64,000 bases of DNA from Rhodococcus sp. ARC_M6 (GCF_022810305.1 NZ_JALGQH010000006.1:62001-126000), one strand, 5' to 3'. Shown: positions 24,289 to 33,445, numbered from the stretch's first letter. The notes: generated by a model from the letters alone, not told the origin. Numbers and translations: made by a program.

Positions 24289-26538
24289 ATGAACGTCGAT
24301 ACCCGCACGAGTACCTCGGGTTCACAGCGCCGCGAACCCAGCGAATCCGATGCACCGAAATGGCCGGTTCCCGTGTCGGCGCCCGCAGGCGCACCGAACG
24401 TTCTCGTGATCATGACCGATGACGTCGGTTACGGGGCAAGCAGCACTTTCGGTGGACCGATTCCCACTCCGGCGCTCGACGGACTCGCCGAAACCGGTTT
24501 GCGCTACACGCAGTTCCATACAACTGCGATGTGTTCCCCGACCCGCGCGGCACTCATGACCGGTCGCAACCACCACAAGGTCGGTGCGGGGCGCGTCACC
24601 GAGATGGCGCTTGCCTACGACGGATACACCAGCATCATCCCCGACAGCGCTGCCACGATTGCCGAAATGCTGCGGTGCAACGGATATTCCACCGCACAGT
24701 TCGGTAAGTACCACAACGTCCCCGTCTACGAGACCGGGCCGGCCGGACCGTTCGATCATTGGCCCACGAACATGGGATTCCAACATTTCTACGGCTACCT
24801 CGGCGGCAGCACCGACAATTGGGCCCCCGCACTGTACGAGGGCACCAGTCCGGTGGAACCACCGACGGACGATGCCACCTACCACCTCGAAAAAGACCTG
24901 GCAGACAAGGCAATTACCTGGATTCGTCGGCAAAAGTCGGCAGCACCGAACAAGCCTGTCTACATCCAATACAGCAATGCCGCCACTCACGCTCCGCACC
25001 ATGCACCACGAGAGTGGATCGATCGATTCCGCGGGCAGTTCGATCAAGGATGGGATGCCATTCGCGAAGAAACGATCGCTCGGCAGAAACAACTCGGTGT
25101 TGTACCCACAGACACCGAACTGACCGAACGTCCCGAACAGATCGCATCATGGGACTCCCTCACCGCCGACCATCAAAAAGTGGCAGCCCGCATGATGGAG
25201 GTCTACGCCGGCGCTCTCGCTTACGCCGACTCCCAGATAGGCCGTGTTCTCGAAGAATTGGAACGCATCGGCGAACTCGACAACACGCTGGTCTTCTACA
25301 TCCAAGGCGACAACGGAGCCAGTCCCGAAGGTGGAGCCAACGGCTCTCTCAACGAGATGAGCTACGTCAACCGTCTGGAAGACAGCACCGAATCCCTCCT
25401 CGAACACCTCGACGAACTGGGCGGCCCCCTGCACTACAACCACTTTCCAGCCGGTTGGGCCCACGCGACCGACACCCCGTTCAAGTGGTTCAAGATGGTC
25501 GCGTCGCATTTCGGAGGCACTCGCAACGGGATGGTGCTCTCTCACACTGCGCGAATCACCGACGCCGGCGGGATCCGCACGCAATTCCACCACGTCATCG
25601 ACGTCGTTCCCACCATCCTCGATGCCATCGGAATAGAAGCACCCAAACAGATTCGGGGCGTAGAACAGATGCCGCTGTGCGGAGTCCCGATGACCTACAC
25701 CTTCGCTGATCCGGCTGCACCTTCTACCCGAACGACACAATACTTCGAATTGATGGGCAACCTCGCAATCTATTCCGACGGGTGGGTTGCCGCTACTACG
25801 CCCCGGGAAATGCCGTGGGAATTCGCCACCGGCGCAGACTCTCTCGACGATGCGAACTGGGAGTTGTACCACGTCGAGAACGACTACAGCCAATCCGACG
25901 ACCTGTCGGCGCAGTACCCCGACAAACTCAGCGCGCTGGTCGACCTGTTCTGGGGGGAGGCCGAAGCAAACCAGGTTCTTCCCGTCATCGTCAAAGCGCT
26001 CAATCCTGGCCCGCCCAAGCCGAACCCGACTTTCGGCCTGACCACGTTCGTCTACTACGACGGGGTGACGCGAGTGACTCCCGGCAGTGCACCCGATGTC
26101 ACCAACAAGCCGTTCAGCATTTCCGCGGACGTAGTGTTGACTTCGAACCACGCACACGGCATGCTCCTGTCCCAAGGTGGACGATTCGGTGGCCATGCCC
26201 TGTATCTGGCAGACGGTGTCCTCACCTACCATTACAACCTCTTGGGTCGCGAGCGCTCTACGGTCACTTCTGAATTCGCGCTTCCGGTCGGTCGACACCA
26301 ACTCACGGCCGTGGTCGATATCGATCCCACGCAGCGCGGCGGATCGGCAGCGATAACCCTGCTCTGCGATGACGAGAAGGTTGGATACGGAACGGTGGCG
26401 AACACTGCCCCGTTCCGCCTCAACTACATCGAAGGCCTGAGCGTCGGGCGGGATACCGGAACCCCGGTGTCCGAGCAGTACCAGCTGCCGTTCATCTTCG
26501 ACGGAGTACTCGACAAAGTCACCGTCACGCTTGACTGA
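24289..26538 (+). CDS. Arylsulfatase, type I, with C-terminal beta domain
   Basis: 749 residues. D43-D44 (VIMTDDVGYG) bind metal, and C82 in CSPTR is the formylglycine site with RAALMTGRNHHKVG following. GDNGASPEGG near 365 supplies further metal ligands. The last 170 residues after TFGLTTFVYYDG form a beta-rich domain (lectin/jellyroll-like). No signal peptide, so desulfation would occur inside the cell after uptake. The ATG at 24289 has AGGAG at 7-nt spacing. It heads a unit with a binding-protein gene 59 bp downstream and a kinase gene. It is clearly related to the sulfatase at 1-1789 but diverged. Confidence 0.93.
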   Translation: MNVDTRTSTSGSQRREPSESDAPKWPVPVSAPAGAPNVLVIMTDDVGYGASSTFGGPIPTPALDGLAETGLRYTQFHTTAMCSPTRAALMTGRNHHKVGAGRVTEMALAYDGYTSIIPDSAATIAEMLRCNGYSTAQFGKYHNVPVYETGPAGPFDHWPTNMGFQHFYGYLGGSTDNWAPALYEGTSPVEPPTDDATYHLEKDLADKAITWIRRQKSAAPNKPVYIQYSNAATHAPHHAPREWIDRFRGQFDQGWDAIREETIARQKQLGVVPTDTELTERPEQIASWDSLTADHQKVAARMMEVYAGALAYADSQIGRVLEELERIGELDNTLVFYIQGDNGASPEGGANGSLNEMSYVNRLEDSTESLLEHLDELGGPLHYNHFPAGWAHATDTPFKWFKMVASHFGGTRNGMVLSHTARITDAGGIRTQFHHVIDVVPTILDAIGIEAPKQIRGVEQMPLCGVPMTYTFADPAAPSTRTTQYFELMGNLAIYSDGWVAATTPREMPWEFATGADSLDDANWELYHVENDYSQSDDLSAQYPDKLSALVDLFWGEAEANQVLPVIVKALNPGPPKPNPTFGLTTFVYYDGVTRVTPGSAPDVTNKPFSISADVVLTSNHAHGMLLSQGGRFGGHALYLADGVLTYHYNLLGRERSTVTSEFALPVGRHQLTAVVDIDPTQRGGSAAITLLCDDEKVGYGTVANTAPFRLNYIEGLSVGRDTGTPVSEQYQLPFIFDGVLDKVTVTLD

Positions 26539-26597
26539 AAATACACGTACGCCTGATCGACAACATTCCTTCGAACGCAATCGAAGAGAGGTAAACC

Positions 26598-28172
26598 ATG
26601 ACACACACCCGGTTCGGCAAGGGAAAGCTCGTCACTGCTCTTGCCGTGGCAGCGCTGTCACTGTCCGCCTGTGGCGGAGGCGCAAGCGGCACGACGAACA
26701 GTGGAAGCGTCGGCGGTGAGGTCGACCCCGCTGCAGTGATACGGATTGCCTCCGCCGGCACGTCCAACAATCTCGACCCCCAGCAACAGATGACCATCGG
26801 TGGCTGGAGCCATCTCACGGCACTCTTCGATCGACTCATGACCGTCGACAGCAACGACAAAATTGTTCCCGGACTTGCCAAGTCGTGGGAATTCAGCTCG
26901 GACGGCAAGTATCTGGAGCTGAAGCTGCGTGACGACGTCACCTTCAACGATGGCACCCGCTTCGACGCCGAGGCGGTTGCCGCCACCCTGAAACGAGGCA
27001 AAACACTCGCGGGCAGTACCTCGGCTGCGGCGCTCGCGGGCGTCATCGATATCACTGCGACTGACATGTACACCGCGCGCATCGAACTGGCCCCGGGAGC
27101 CGGTGTCGAACTACCCGGAGTATTCACCACTCCGGTAGGCATGATGATCAGTCCCGCAATGATCGCCGCCGGAACCGATATCCGCAACGATCCGGGACTT
27201 GCAGGTTCCGGCGCCTACGTCGTCACCAAATACGTTCCCGGAGAGTCGCTTGTAATGAAGCGGTCCGATCGTCCGTACTGGGACGCGGAGGGCGGACGCC
27301 TCGGCGGCATCGATATCACGCTTGTCCCCGACGCGTCGACGCGTCTGAATGCCATCCAGACCGGAGCACTGGATCTCACGTGGGTCAGTTCGGCCAGCGA
27401 AGTGGTGCAGGCAAATACGCTTGCCGACCGCGGCGCCTTCGCTATCGACAAGGTTCCATTCCGAAGCACCCTCGGTGTCTATCTGCGTCCGACGGGTCAG
27501 CTGGCCGATCAGGAAATACGTCAAGCGGTTGCACAGTCGATCAATCCGGATGAGATCAACGCGCTGTTCTCCGGGAACTGCACACCACACAACCAGATGT
27601 TCCCGAAGACGAGCTCGGCATTCGATCCCGACTACAAGTATCCGTACGCCTTCGATCCGGAGGCGGCCAAGGCATTGGTCCAGAAGAATGGAAACACCAA
27701 GGTCACGCTAACGTTCGGTGCCGGGAGCAACACCGAAAAGCCCACCAACGTCATCCAGTCTGCCCTGTCCACTTCGGGCTTCGATGCCGAGCTCAATCCC
27801 GTTCCGCTCAACCAACTCGAACCACGCTACATTGCCGGTGAATTCGATCAGATGGTCGCCAACTCGTTCACACCTAAAGTCGATCCTGCGGAAACCGTGA
27901 ACTTCTACTTGGTCAACAACTTCAAGTTCGCTGCCGACGACCCGGAAATCCTGGGCATGATCGAGCAGGCTGCCGATCCGACGATGTCCGAGAACGACCG
28001 TGCCGAGCTGTACCACAAGATCTCGGCGAAGACGCTGGAGAAGGCCCTGTGGGTCCCGATCTGCAACCAGACCAACGCCACGCTCTCGAGCAACAAAGTG
28101 GTCGGCGCCGACGACGTCCCGTGGGTCAACGTCGGAATCTACGATCTTCGCCATCTTGCGATGACAAAGTAG
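26598..28172 (+). CDS. ABC transporter substrate-binding lipoprotein, family 5 (DppA/OppA-like)
   Basis: 524 residues. Lipoprotein signal with lipobox LSAC, C25 being the lipidated cysteine, then a Gly/Ser linker. SBP_bac_5 features: NLDPQQQMTIGGWSHLTALFDRLM, LELKLRDDVTFNDGTRFDAEAV and NPDEINALF. The family binds peptides, but also opines, nickel chelates and other organic solutes. The ATG follows AGAGAGG. It sits between the sulfatase and kinase genes with no permease of its own; the only permease/ATPase set nearby is dppFDCB-like at 34-38 kb. Confidence 0.9.
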   Translation: MTHTRFGKGKLVTALAVAALSLSACGGGASGTTNSGSVGGEVDPAAVIRIASAGTSNNLDPQQQMTIGGWSHLTALFDRLMTVDSNDKIVPGLAKSWEFSSDGKYLELKLRDDVTFNDGTRFDAEAVAATLKRGKTLAGSTSAAALAGVIDITATDMYTARIELAPGAGVELPGVFTTPVGMMISPAMIAAGTDIRNDPGLAGSGAYVVTKYVPGESLVMKRSDRPYWDAEGGRLGGIDITLVPDASTRLNAIQTGALDLTWVSSASEVVQANTLADRGAFAIDKVPFRSTLGVYLRPTGQLADQEIRQAVAQSINPDEINALFSGNCTPHNQMFPKTSSAFDPDYKYPYAFDPEAAKALVQKNGNTKVTLTFGAGSNTEKPTNVIQSALSTSGFDAELNPVPLNQLEPRYIAGEFDQMVANSFTPKVDPAETVNFYLVNNFKFAADDPEILGMIEQAADPTMSENDRAELYHKISAKTLEKALWVPICNQTNATLSSNKVVGADDVPWVNVGIYDLRHLAMTK

Positions 28173-28197
28173 GCCTACGCATGAACAAGGACCGCAC

Positions 28198-29256
28198 ATG
28201 ACCGATAGATCCACTGCTACCAGAACCACGGCCACGCTCGGTATCGAGCGTCTCGCGGTCACCGCCTGGTTCGAGCGCGCCGTCCCGAATGCTCTCGCTC
28301 CGTTCAGCTTCGAACAGATAGCCGGGGGCCGGTCAAATCTGACGTACCTGGTCACCGACACCGCGGGTACTCGTTGGGTACTCCGCCGACCCCCGTTGGG
28401 AAAGATCGTGGCCACCGCCCACGACGTCGTCCGCGAGGCAGGCATCTTGTCTCGACTCTCAGATACCGGGGTTCCGGTTCCAACGGTCGTCGGTGTCTGT
28501 ACCGATCTCGAGATCAACGGATCTCCATTTTTCGTCATGGAATTCCTGGACGGAGAAATCCTGCGGGACTCGGACGCGGTGGAGGCTTTCCTCCCTCTCG
28601 CCGAACGCCGCGCACTCGGCGATTCGCTCGTCGACACTCTCGCGCGCCTGCACTCGTTGGACCCCGCCGCTCATGGTTGGTCTCAGCGCTCGGCATCGGG
28701 AGGGTATGTCGAACGGCAACTCTCACGCTGGTCCGCCAGCTGGGAAGGAGATCGTGTGCGAGTCCTCGAGGACATCAGTCGCACCCGTGACGCATTGAGT
28801 CGCCGGATCCCACCCCAATTTCGCTCGAGCGTCGTACACGGTGACTATCGCCTCGACAACGCTCTGATGGGTACACAGGGCCAGGTGCTCGGAGTCCTCG
28901 ACTGGGAACTGTCGACAGTCGGTGACCCACTGGCGGACCTGGGGCAGTTCTTGATGTACTGGGCGCAACCTGGCGACGAGGTAACCGCGCTCGAGACGCC
29001 CCCGACGTTCGCGGCCGGTCTACCCACTCGAGACGAACTGGCTGATCGCTACCTGACCGCGACCGGTATGCCTGGCGACGACTTGGAGTACTACCTGGCA
29101 TTCAACTGGTGGAAAACGGCCTGCATTGTCGAAGGCGTCTACACCCGCGTATCGCGCGGGTCGATGGGCCGCACCGACCGCACCCCCGAATCGTTCGGCG
29201 TCCAGGCGCAGCGTCTGGCGGCACAGGCCTGGTCGTGCGCACAGAACCTCGCGTGA
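28198..29256 (+). CDS. APH-fold acyl-CoA kinase, LvaA / ACAD11 N-domain type
   Basis: 352 residues of the aminoglycoside-phosphotransferase/choline kinase fold. N-lobe GGRSNLTYLVTD (43-54), Brenner motif VVHGDYRLDNALM with D216 and N221, and metal site LDWELSTVGDPLADLG with D235. This subgroup corresponds to the N-terminal kinase of mammalian ACAD10/ACAD11 and to LvaA, which phosphorylate the 4-hydroxyl of 4-hydroxyacyl-CoAs. The partner ACAD11-type dehydrogenase is at 16474. It follows the binding-protein gene by 25 bp, in the sulfatase unit. The acyl substrate is unknown. Confidence 0.82.
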   Translation: MTDRSTATRTTATLGIERLAVTAWFERAVPNALAPFSFEQIAGGRSNLTYLVTDTAGTRWVLRRPPLGKIVATAHDVVREAGILSRLSDTGVPVPTVVGVCTDLEINGSPFFVMEFLDGEILRDSDAVEAFLPLAERRALGDSLVDTLARLHSLDPAAHGWSQRSASGGYVERQLSRWSASWEGDRVRVLEDISRTRDALSRRIPPQFRSSVVHGDYRLDNALMGTQGQVLGVLDWELSTVGDPLADLGQFLMYWAQPGDEVTALETPPTFAAGLPTRDELADRYLTATGMPGDDLEYYLAFNWWKTACIVEGVYTRVSRGSMGRTDRTPESFGVQAQRLAAQAWSCAQNLA

Positions 29257-29285
29257 AACGCAGCGGTGCCCTTTTCGCCGGGCGC

Positions 29286-29303
29286 GCATCAAACCTTTGT
29301 TCA
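29286..29303 (+). promoter_or_regulatory. KstR2-like operator copy 6 (weaker), regulator promoter
   Basis: GCATCAAACCTTTGTTCA keeps ATCAAA and TTTG at the right spacing. It lies 50 bp upstream of the KstR2-like TetR gene, as expected for autoregulation. Confidence 0.5.
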
Positions 29304-29353
29304 ACTGTCGTAGAATTCGCGACGCGATCCTTGCACAAACATCGGAGGTAGGC

Positions 29354-29932
29354 ATGGAGTGGTCTGAGCGCCACGACCTGATTCTCGGGCAGGCAGCATC
29401 GCTGTTTGCCACCAAGGGAATCGCAGGCACCCCGGTGCGGGATATCGCCGACGGAGTCGGCATCCTCTCCGGCAGCCTTTATCACTACTTCGAATCCAAG
29501 GATGCTATCGCGTACATGATCGTGTCGAGGTATCTCGACGATCTGACTGCTCGATACGAAGCGATTGCCGACGCCGATCCGCGGGATCGGCTTAGCTCGA
29601 TCGTCCACGCCTCACTGGCCGCAAGCGTTGCGCACCCACATGCCTCGGAGATCTATCAGAACAATTCCGAGTATCTTCGAAAACTTCCGGGGAACAACAC
29701 TATTCGTTCCGCTGCCCGCACCACCAAGGCAACGTGGATGGATGCGATCGCCTCCGGAATCGAAGCCGGACAGCTGCGCGCGGATCTACCCGCAGACGTC
29801 ATCTACGGATTGATGCGCGACGCGGTCTGGTTGTCGCTCCGGTGGTTCTCCCCCACCAAGAACTATTCGATCGAACAGTTCGGAGACACCTTGATCTCAG
29901 TCTTCCTCGAAGGCATCGAACCACAAAAGTAA
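29354..29932 (+). CDS. KstR2-like TetR-family regulator
   Basis: 192 residues. The DNA-binding half AASLFATKGIAGTPVRDIAD then GVGILSGSLYHYFESKDA, and the C-terminal GIEAGQLRADLPADVIYGLM then RDAVWLSLRWFSP, match M. tuberculosis KstR2 (Rv3557c) as I recall it. KstR2 is an acyl-CoA-responsive repressor of HIP (C/D-ring) genes. The ATG at 29354 has GGAGG at 5-nt spacing. Sites at 29286 and 29974 flank the gene, and five more copies lie within 18 kb upstream. I infer that it is the repressor of this regulon, released by a pathway CoA thioester. Confidence 0.85.
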   Translation: MEWSERHDLILGQAASLFATKGIAGTPVRDIADGVGILSGSLYHYFESKDAIAYMIVSRYLDDLTARYEAIADADPRDRLSSIVHASLAASVAHPHASEIYQNNSEYLRKLPGNNTIRSAARTTKATWMDAIASGIEAGQLRADLPADVIYGLMRDAVWLSLRWFSPTKNYSIEQFGDTLISVFLEGIEPQK

Positions 29933-29973
29933 CCGACCCCGCACAGTTCACACCACCGTCTACATTCTCCCAT

Positions 29974-29991
29974 GTAGCAAATGTTTGATAC
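29974..29991 (+). promoter_or_regulatory. KstR2-like operator copy 7 (consensus)
   Basis: GTAGCAAATGTTTGATAC, identical to the copy at 11968, 18 bp upstream of the SDR start at 30010. Confidence 0.75.
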
Positions 29992-30009
29992 GCCCCCGAA
30001 AGGTGCACT

Positions 30010-30801
30010 ATGATCGACAAGAATTACTACGGCCCCTGGGCTGTCATTGCCGGCGGATCCGAAGGCGTGGGCAGTGCATACGCCCGCCAATTAGCCACTG
30101 TCGGTATTAATCTCGTACTTCTGGCCCGCAAGAGTGGCCCACTCGAAGAGACCGCATCCGAGGCGCGCGCCCTGGGTGTCGAGGTCACGACACTCGAACT
30201 CGATCTACTCGAAGACGATGCGCTCGATCGCCTGCGAGCGGTCACGGACCTACTCGACGTGGGATTGCTCGTATTCAACGCCGGCGCAGGATCATATGCC
30301 AGCGAATTCGTCAGCAGTGACCTCGCGGCTGTGCAGCGCACTATCGATCTGAACATCAAGAGCCAACTGGCCCTCACCCACCACTTCGGTGGCCGGATGA
30401 AAGAACGCGGTAGTGGCGGCATCATCCTGATGGGGTCGATCTCCGGGTACCTCGGAACCGAGCACATCAGTTTCTATGCTGCAGCAAAAGCTTTCGGAAG
30501 AATTTTTGCCGAGGGTTTGTGGCTCGAACTGGCTCCGCTCGGTGTTCACGTACTCGAAGTAATTCCCGGCGCAACACGAACACCGGCGTTGGGCCGTCTG
30601 GGATTGAATCTCGACATGCCGGGCTTGGTCCTGGCAGATCCCGAAGAGGTAGCCCGCGAAGGCCTGGAGCACCTCGATCAGGGCCCGATCTGGATTACCA
30701 CCGGCCACTTCGAGACGGCACAGAAGCAAAGCGGCTTCGACCGCAGCGCACTGCTTCTCGAAGCTGCCGAGCGATTCCGAAAGATGTCGTCAGCGACGTA
30801 A
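30010..30801 (+). CDS. Short-chain dehydrogenase/reductase
   Basis: 263 residues, NAD(P)-dependent. Cofactor motif GGSEGVG at 15-21 in place of the usual GxxxGIG, FNAGAG, SISGYLG serine, and active-site Y-AAAK in FYAAAKAFG. The C-terminal region is that of SDRs acting on bulky alcohols; no membrane span. GAAAGG precedes the ATG. It is under an 18-bp operator and is followed 34 bp later by another SDR. Confidence 0.82.
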   Translation: MIDKNYYGPWAVIAGGSEGVGSAYARQLATVGINLVLLARKSGPLEETASEARALGVEVTTLELDLLEDDALDRLRAVTDLLDVGLLVFNAGAGSYASEFVSSDLAAVQRTIDLNIKSQLALTHHFGGRMKERGSGGIILMGSISGYLGTEHISFYAAAKAFGRIFAEGLWLELAPLGVHVLEVIPGATRTPALGRLGLNLDMPGLVLADPEEVAREGLEHLDQGPIWITTGHFETAQKQSGFDRSALLLEAAERFRKMSSAT

Positions 30802-30835
30802 ATACCCTGCAATCCCAGAGAGAATCGAGAAGACC

Positions 30836-31612
30836 ATGGGCAGAAAGCTCAGCAACAAAATTGCTGTTATCACCGGCGCCGGCAGCGGCATCGGACGGGC
30901 ATCTGCGATACGGTTCGCTGCCGACGGAGCAACCGTCGTGGTCAGCGATATCAACGGCGATTCTGCGACTGCCACAGCTGATCTGATCACCGACGCCGGC
31001 GGCAAAGCTACAGCCGTCACGACAGACGTCACCGACGCCGAGGCTGTTTCATCCCTCGTGACCGGTACCGTCGAGAGCTACGGACGGCTCGATATCCTCT
31101 ACAGCAATGCCGGTGGGCAGCAACCCAAACCCACCCTCGAGGTCACTCCCGCCGCCTTCGCCAATACTGTTGTGCTCAACCTGAATTCCATGTACTACGG
31201 AATATCAGCTGCACTGCCATTCATGCTCGAACAGAAATCAGGAGTATTCCTCTCGACGACCTCGGGAGCAGGTATCGGAGCGGTCCCGGGCCTGGCGGCA
31301 TACGGAGCAGCCAAAGCCGGGATGATCAGCCTCACCCGAAGTATCGCAGTCGAATACGGAGCCTTGGGCATTCGCGCAAACGTGATCTCACCCGGATCAA
31401 TGGACACCCCCGGTCTACGTCGATGGCTCGAAACCCATCCCGACGGTCCCGAAGCCTATGCGGCGCAGATCCCGTCAGGGCGTCTGGGCACTGCCGAGGA
31501 TATCGCGTCGGTAGCGTCATTTCTGGTGAGCGACGAGTCCGCGTACATCAACGGCACTCTGGTTCCGGTAGACGGAGCCGCCCACTCCAGGCTCAGCATC
31601 CCCCGCTTCTGA
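30836..31612 (+). CDS. FabG-like short-chain dehydrogenase
   Basis: 258 residues. GAGSGIG at 14-20, DIN after the second strand, SNAGG, TTSGAG serine and YGAAK. The C-terminus VSDESAYINGTLVPVDGAA is typical of classical SDRs. GAGAAG precedes the ATG. Probably co-transcribed with the SDR just upstream. The oxidised or reduced group is unknown. Confidence 0.85.
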   Translation: MGRKLSNKIAVITGAGSGIGRASAIRFAADGATVVVSDINGDSATATADLITDAGGKATAVTTDVTDAEAVSSLVTGTVESYGRLDILYSNAGGQQPKPTLEVTPAAFANTVVLNLNSMYYGISAALPFMLEQKSGVFLSTTSGAGIGAVPGLAAYGAAKAGMISLTRSIAVEYGALGIRANVISPGSMDTPGLRRWLETHPDGPEAYAAQIPSGRLGTAEDIASVASFLVSDESAYINGTLVPVDGAAHSRLSIPRF

Positions 31613-31668
31613 GTACCCGAATGGATGCATCCAGAGCGCCAAATCAATAGGGCTGCAAAGAAATACAC

Positions 31669-31689
31669 TTCTCCCAGTGAACGGGAAGA
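31669..31689. promoter_or_regulatory. IclR-type palindrome, copy A
   Basis: TTCTCCC-AGTGAAC-GGGAAGA, 90 bp upstream of the second binding-protein gene. The same pattern recurs at 38073 and, in part, at 40236. Confidence 0.6.
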
Positions 31690-31778
31690 CGTAGCGACCT
31701 CCACGCACACCGCACACTACGGTCATCTCAGAACTTCGCCATCCGGACGCATTCGCGTCACCTCTGGAAGGAACTCTC

Positions 31779-33386
31779 ATGAGATCGAAACGTGAACAGC
31801 GTTGGCTGTCTGTGGCGGCCGTCGCGGCTGCAGGAGCGGTGGCCTTGACCGGCTGTGGCAGCCCGAGTGCGGCTGTCGGAGGCGCAGCGGCCGGCACGGG
31901 AAGTCAAGGCAGCACCGGCGAAGTCGATACCAACGCCACGATGCGCGTCGGGGCAACTGTCGCCACGTCGCTCGATCCAATCGCGGCCCCCGAGGCGGTG
32001 CGGACCCTGATGTCGACATGGCCCGTCTACGACCGACTTCTCCAAGTCACCGAAGACGGCCAGTATGCCCCGATGCTCGCCACCGAGTGGACCTTCTCGG
32101 ACAACGGGTCAACGCTGGATCTGAAACTGCGAGAAGGGGTTACGTTCACCGACGGCACACCGTTCAACGGTGATGCGGTAAAGGCGAACATCGACCGGTA
32201 TCGGTCGGCAGCAGGATCTGCCTCCGCAACCGCGACCGCAGCCATCAGTTCGGTAGACGTAGTGGCGCCCAACGAAGTGAAGCTTCGATTGAGCCGCCCC
32301 ACCACAACCATCCTCAACACCATCGCCATCCCGATCGGTGGCGCGATGATCAGTCCCAAAGCACTCGGAAACTCCGATCTCGCAACAAAACCGGTTGGCA
32401 CCGGTGCGTACGTCCTCGAATCATTCGAGCCCGGACAGAAGATCACCTACAAGCGGCGCTCCGACGGGAATATCTGGGATACCAATGCCGGAAAACCCGC
32501 AGAAGTACAAATCGGTGCCTACGCGCCCGATGCCAGCAACAACGCCATTCGCACCGGACAGTTGGACGTTGCGCAGGCCGGCGGCGGCACCACGCAGCTG
32601 CAGAGTGAGATCGACTCGGGCAAGGTGATCGTCCGACGCCAACCGACTGCCTCGACGGTTTCCGGAATGTTCTTGAACAGCACGATTCCCGCGCTGGCCA
32701 ACATCAAGGTCCGTCAGGCTATCAACACTGCCCTCGATCGGGAGGCTTTGGTGGCGGCGTTCGGCGAAGGCCAGGCAGCACGTGTGCAACCCTTCCCGAG
32801 CACTTTGCCCGGATTCTACGAGGCCGGCGAAAAGTCCTACGCCTACGATGTCGACGCAGCCAAGAAACTTCTCGCAGAGGCCGGATACCCGAACGGGCTG
32901 GACCTCGGCGAGTTCCTGGTAGCCAACAACGGCAGGATGCCGGCCCAGGCTCAGGCCATCCAGGCAGGATTGGCAGAGATCGGCATCCAGATCGGACTGC
33001 GCTCGGTCGATATCCTGCAGTTGACCACTGAATACAGCAAGTCCAACGCACCCGGCATGTTCACGTACATGACCTCCGCGTCTCTTGATCCTTCCGCCTG
33101 GTTCACCTGGCTCTACACCAGCCCGCTCACCCTTCCCGGCGGCACTCCCGAAGCCATGAAACCGCTCCTTGTCGGCGTCGACGACTCTTCACTCTCGGAC
33201 ACCGAGCGCAAGGCGAAAGCTGAAGCCGTGAACAAGTTCTCGGTCGATAATGCCCTCTATGCACCGCTGATGCAGGGCGTCACGGGCATGCTGATCACCC
33301 CGAAGGTCGGCGGAACCGGCACGGGCAATCTTCCCTTCACTCCGTTCGGAGTCAGTGATCTCAGAAACGTGTACATCACCAAGTAG
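31779..33386 (+). CDS. Second ABC substrate-binding lipoprotein, family 5
   Basis: 535 residues. Lipobox LTGC with C26, followed by a low-complexity Gly/Ala linker. SBP_bac_5 landmarks: ATSLDPIAAPEAVRTLMSTWPVYDRLL, LDLKLREGVTFTDGTPFNGDAV, RQAINTALDREALV and YAYDVDAAKKLLAEAGYPNG. Only distantly similar to the binding protein at 26598. The ATG follows GGAAGGA. It is preceded by the IclR-type palindrome rather than the KstR2-like site and followed by a strong terminator, so it is a single-gene unit. The dppFDCB-like genes are its likely partners since they share the palindrome. Confidence 0.9.
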   Translation: MRSKREQRWLSVAAVAAAGAVALTGCGSPSAAVGGAAAGTGSQGSTGEVDTNATMRVGATVATSLDPIAAPEAVRTLMSTWPVYDRLLQVTEDGQYAPMLATEWTFSDNGSTLDLKLREGVTFTDGTPFNGDAVKANIDRYRSAAGSASATATAAISSVDVVAPNEVKLRLSRPTTTILNTIAIPIGGAMISPKALGNSDLATKPVGTGAYVLESFEPGQKITYKRRSDGNIWDTNAGKPAEVQIGAYAPDASNNAIRTGQLDVAQAGGGTTQLQSEIDSGKVIVRRQPTASTVSGMFLNSTIPALANIKVRQAINTALDREALVAAFGEGQAARVQPFPSTLPGFYEAGEKSYAYDVDAAKKLLAEAGYPNGLDLGEFLVANNGRMPAQAQAIQAGLAEIGIQIGLRSVDILQLTTEYSKSNAPGMFTYMTSASLDPSAWFTWLYTSPLTLPGGTPEAMKPLLVGVDDSSLSDTERKAKAEAVNKFSVDNALYAPLMQGVTGMLITPKVGGTGTGNLPFTPFGVSDLRNVYITK

Positions 33387-33403
33387 GTAGTTCTGCCGCA
33401 AGA

Positions 33404-33445
33404 ATCGAGGCGGTTGTTCGGCGCAAGCCGAACAACCGCCTCGAT
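33404..33445 (+). terminator. Strong hairpin after second binding-protein gene
   Basis: A perfect 19-bp stem (arms 33404-33422 and 33427-33445, core CGAGGCGGTTGTTCGGC) closes on a GCAA tetraloop, 18 bp after the stop. No T-run follows. It reads the same from both sides. Confidence 0.8.

Noticed and set aside
25147-26604. A 485-codon minus-strand frame antisense to the second sulfatase
   Set aside because: Shadow frame; the plus strand has all sulfatase motifs and a ribosome site.
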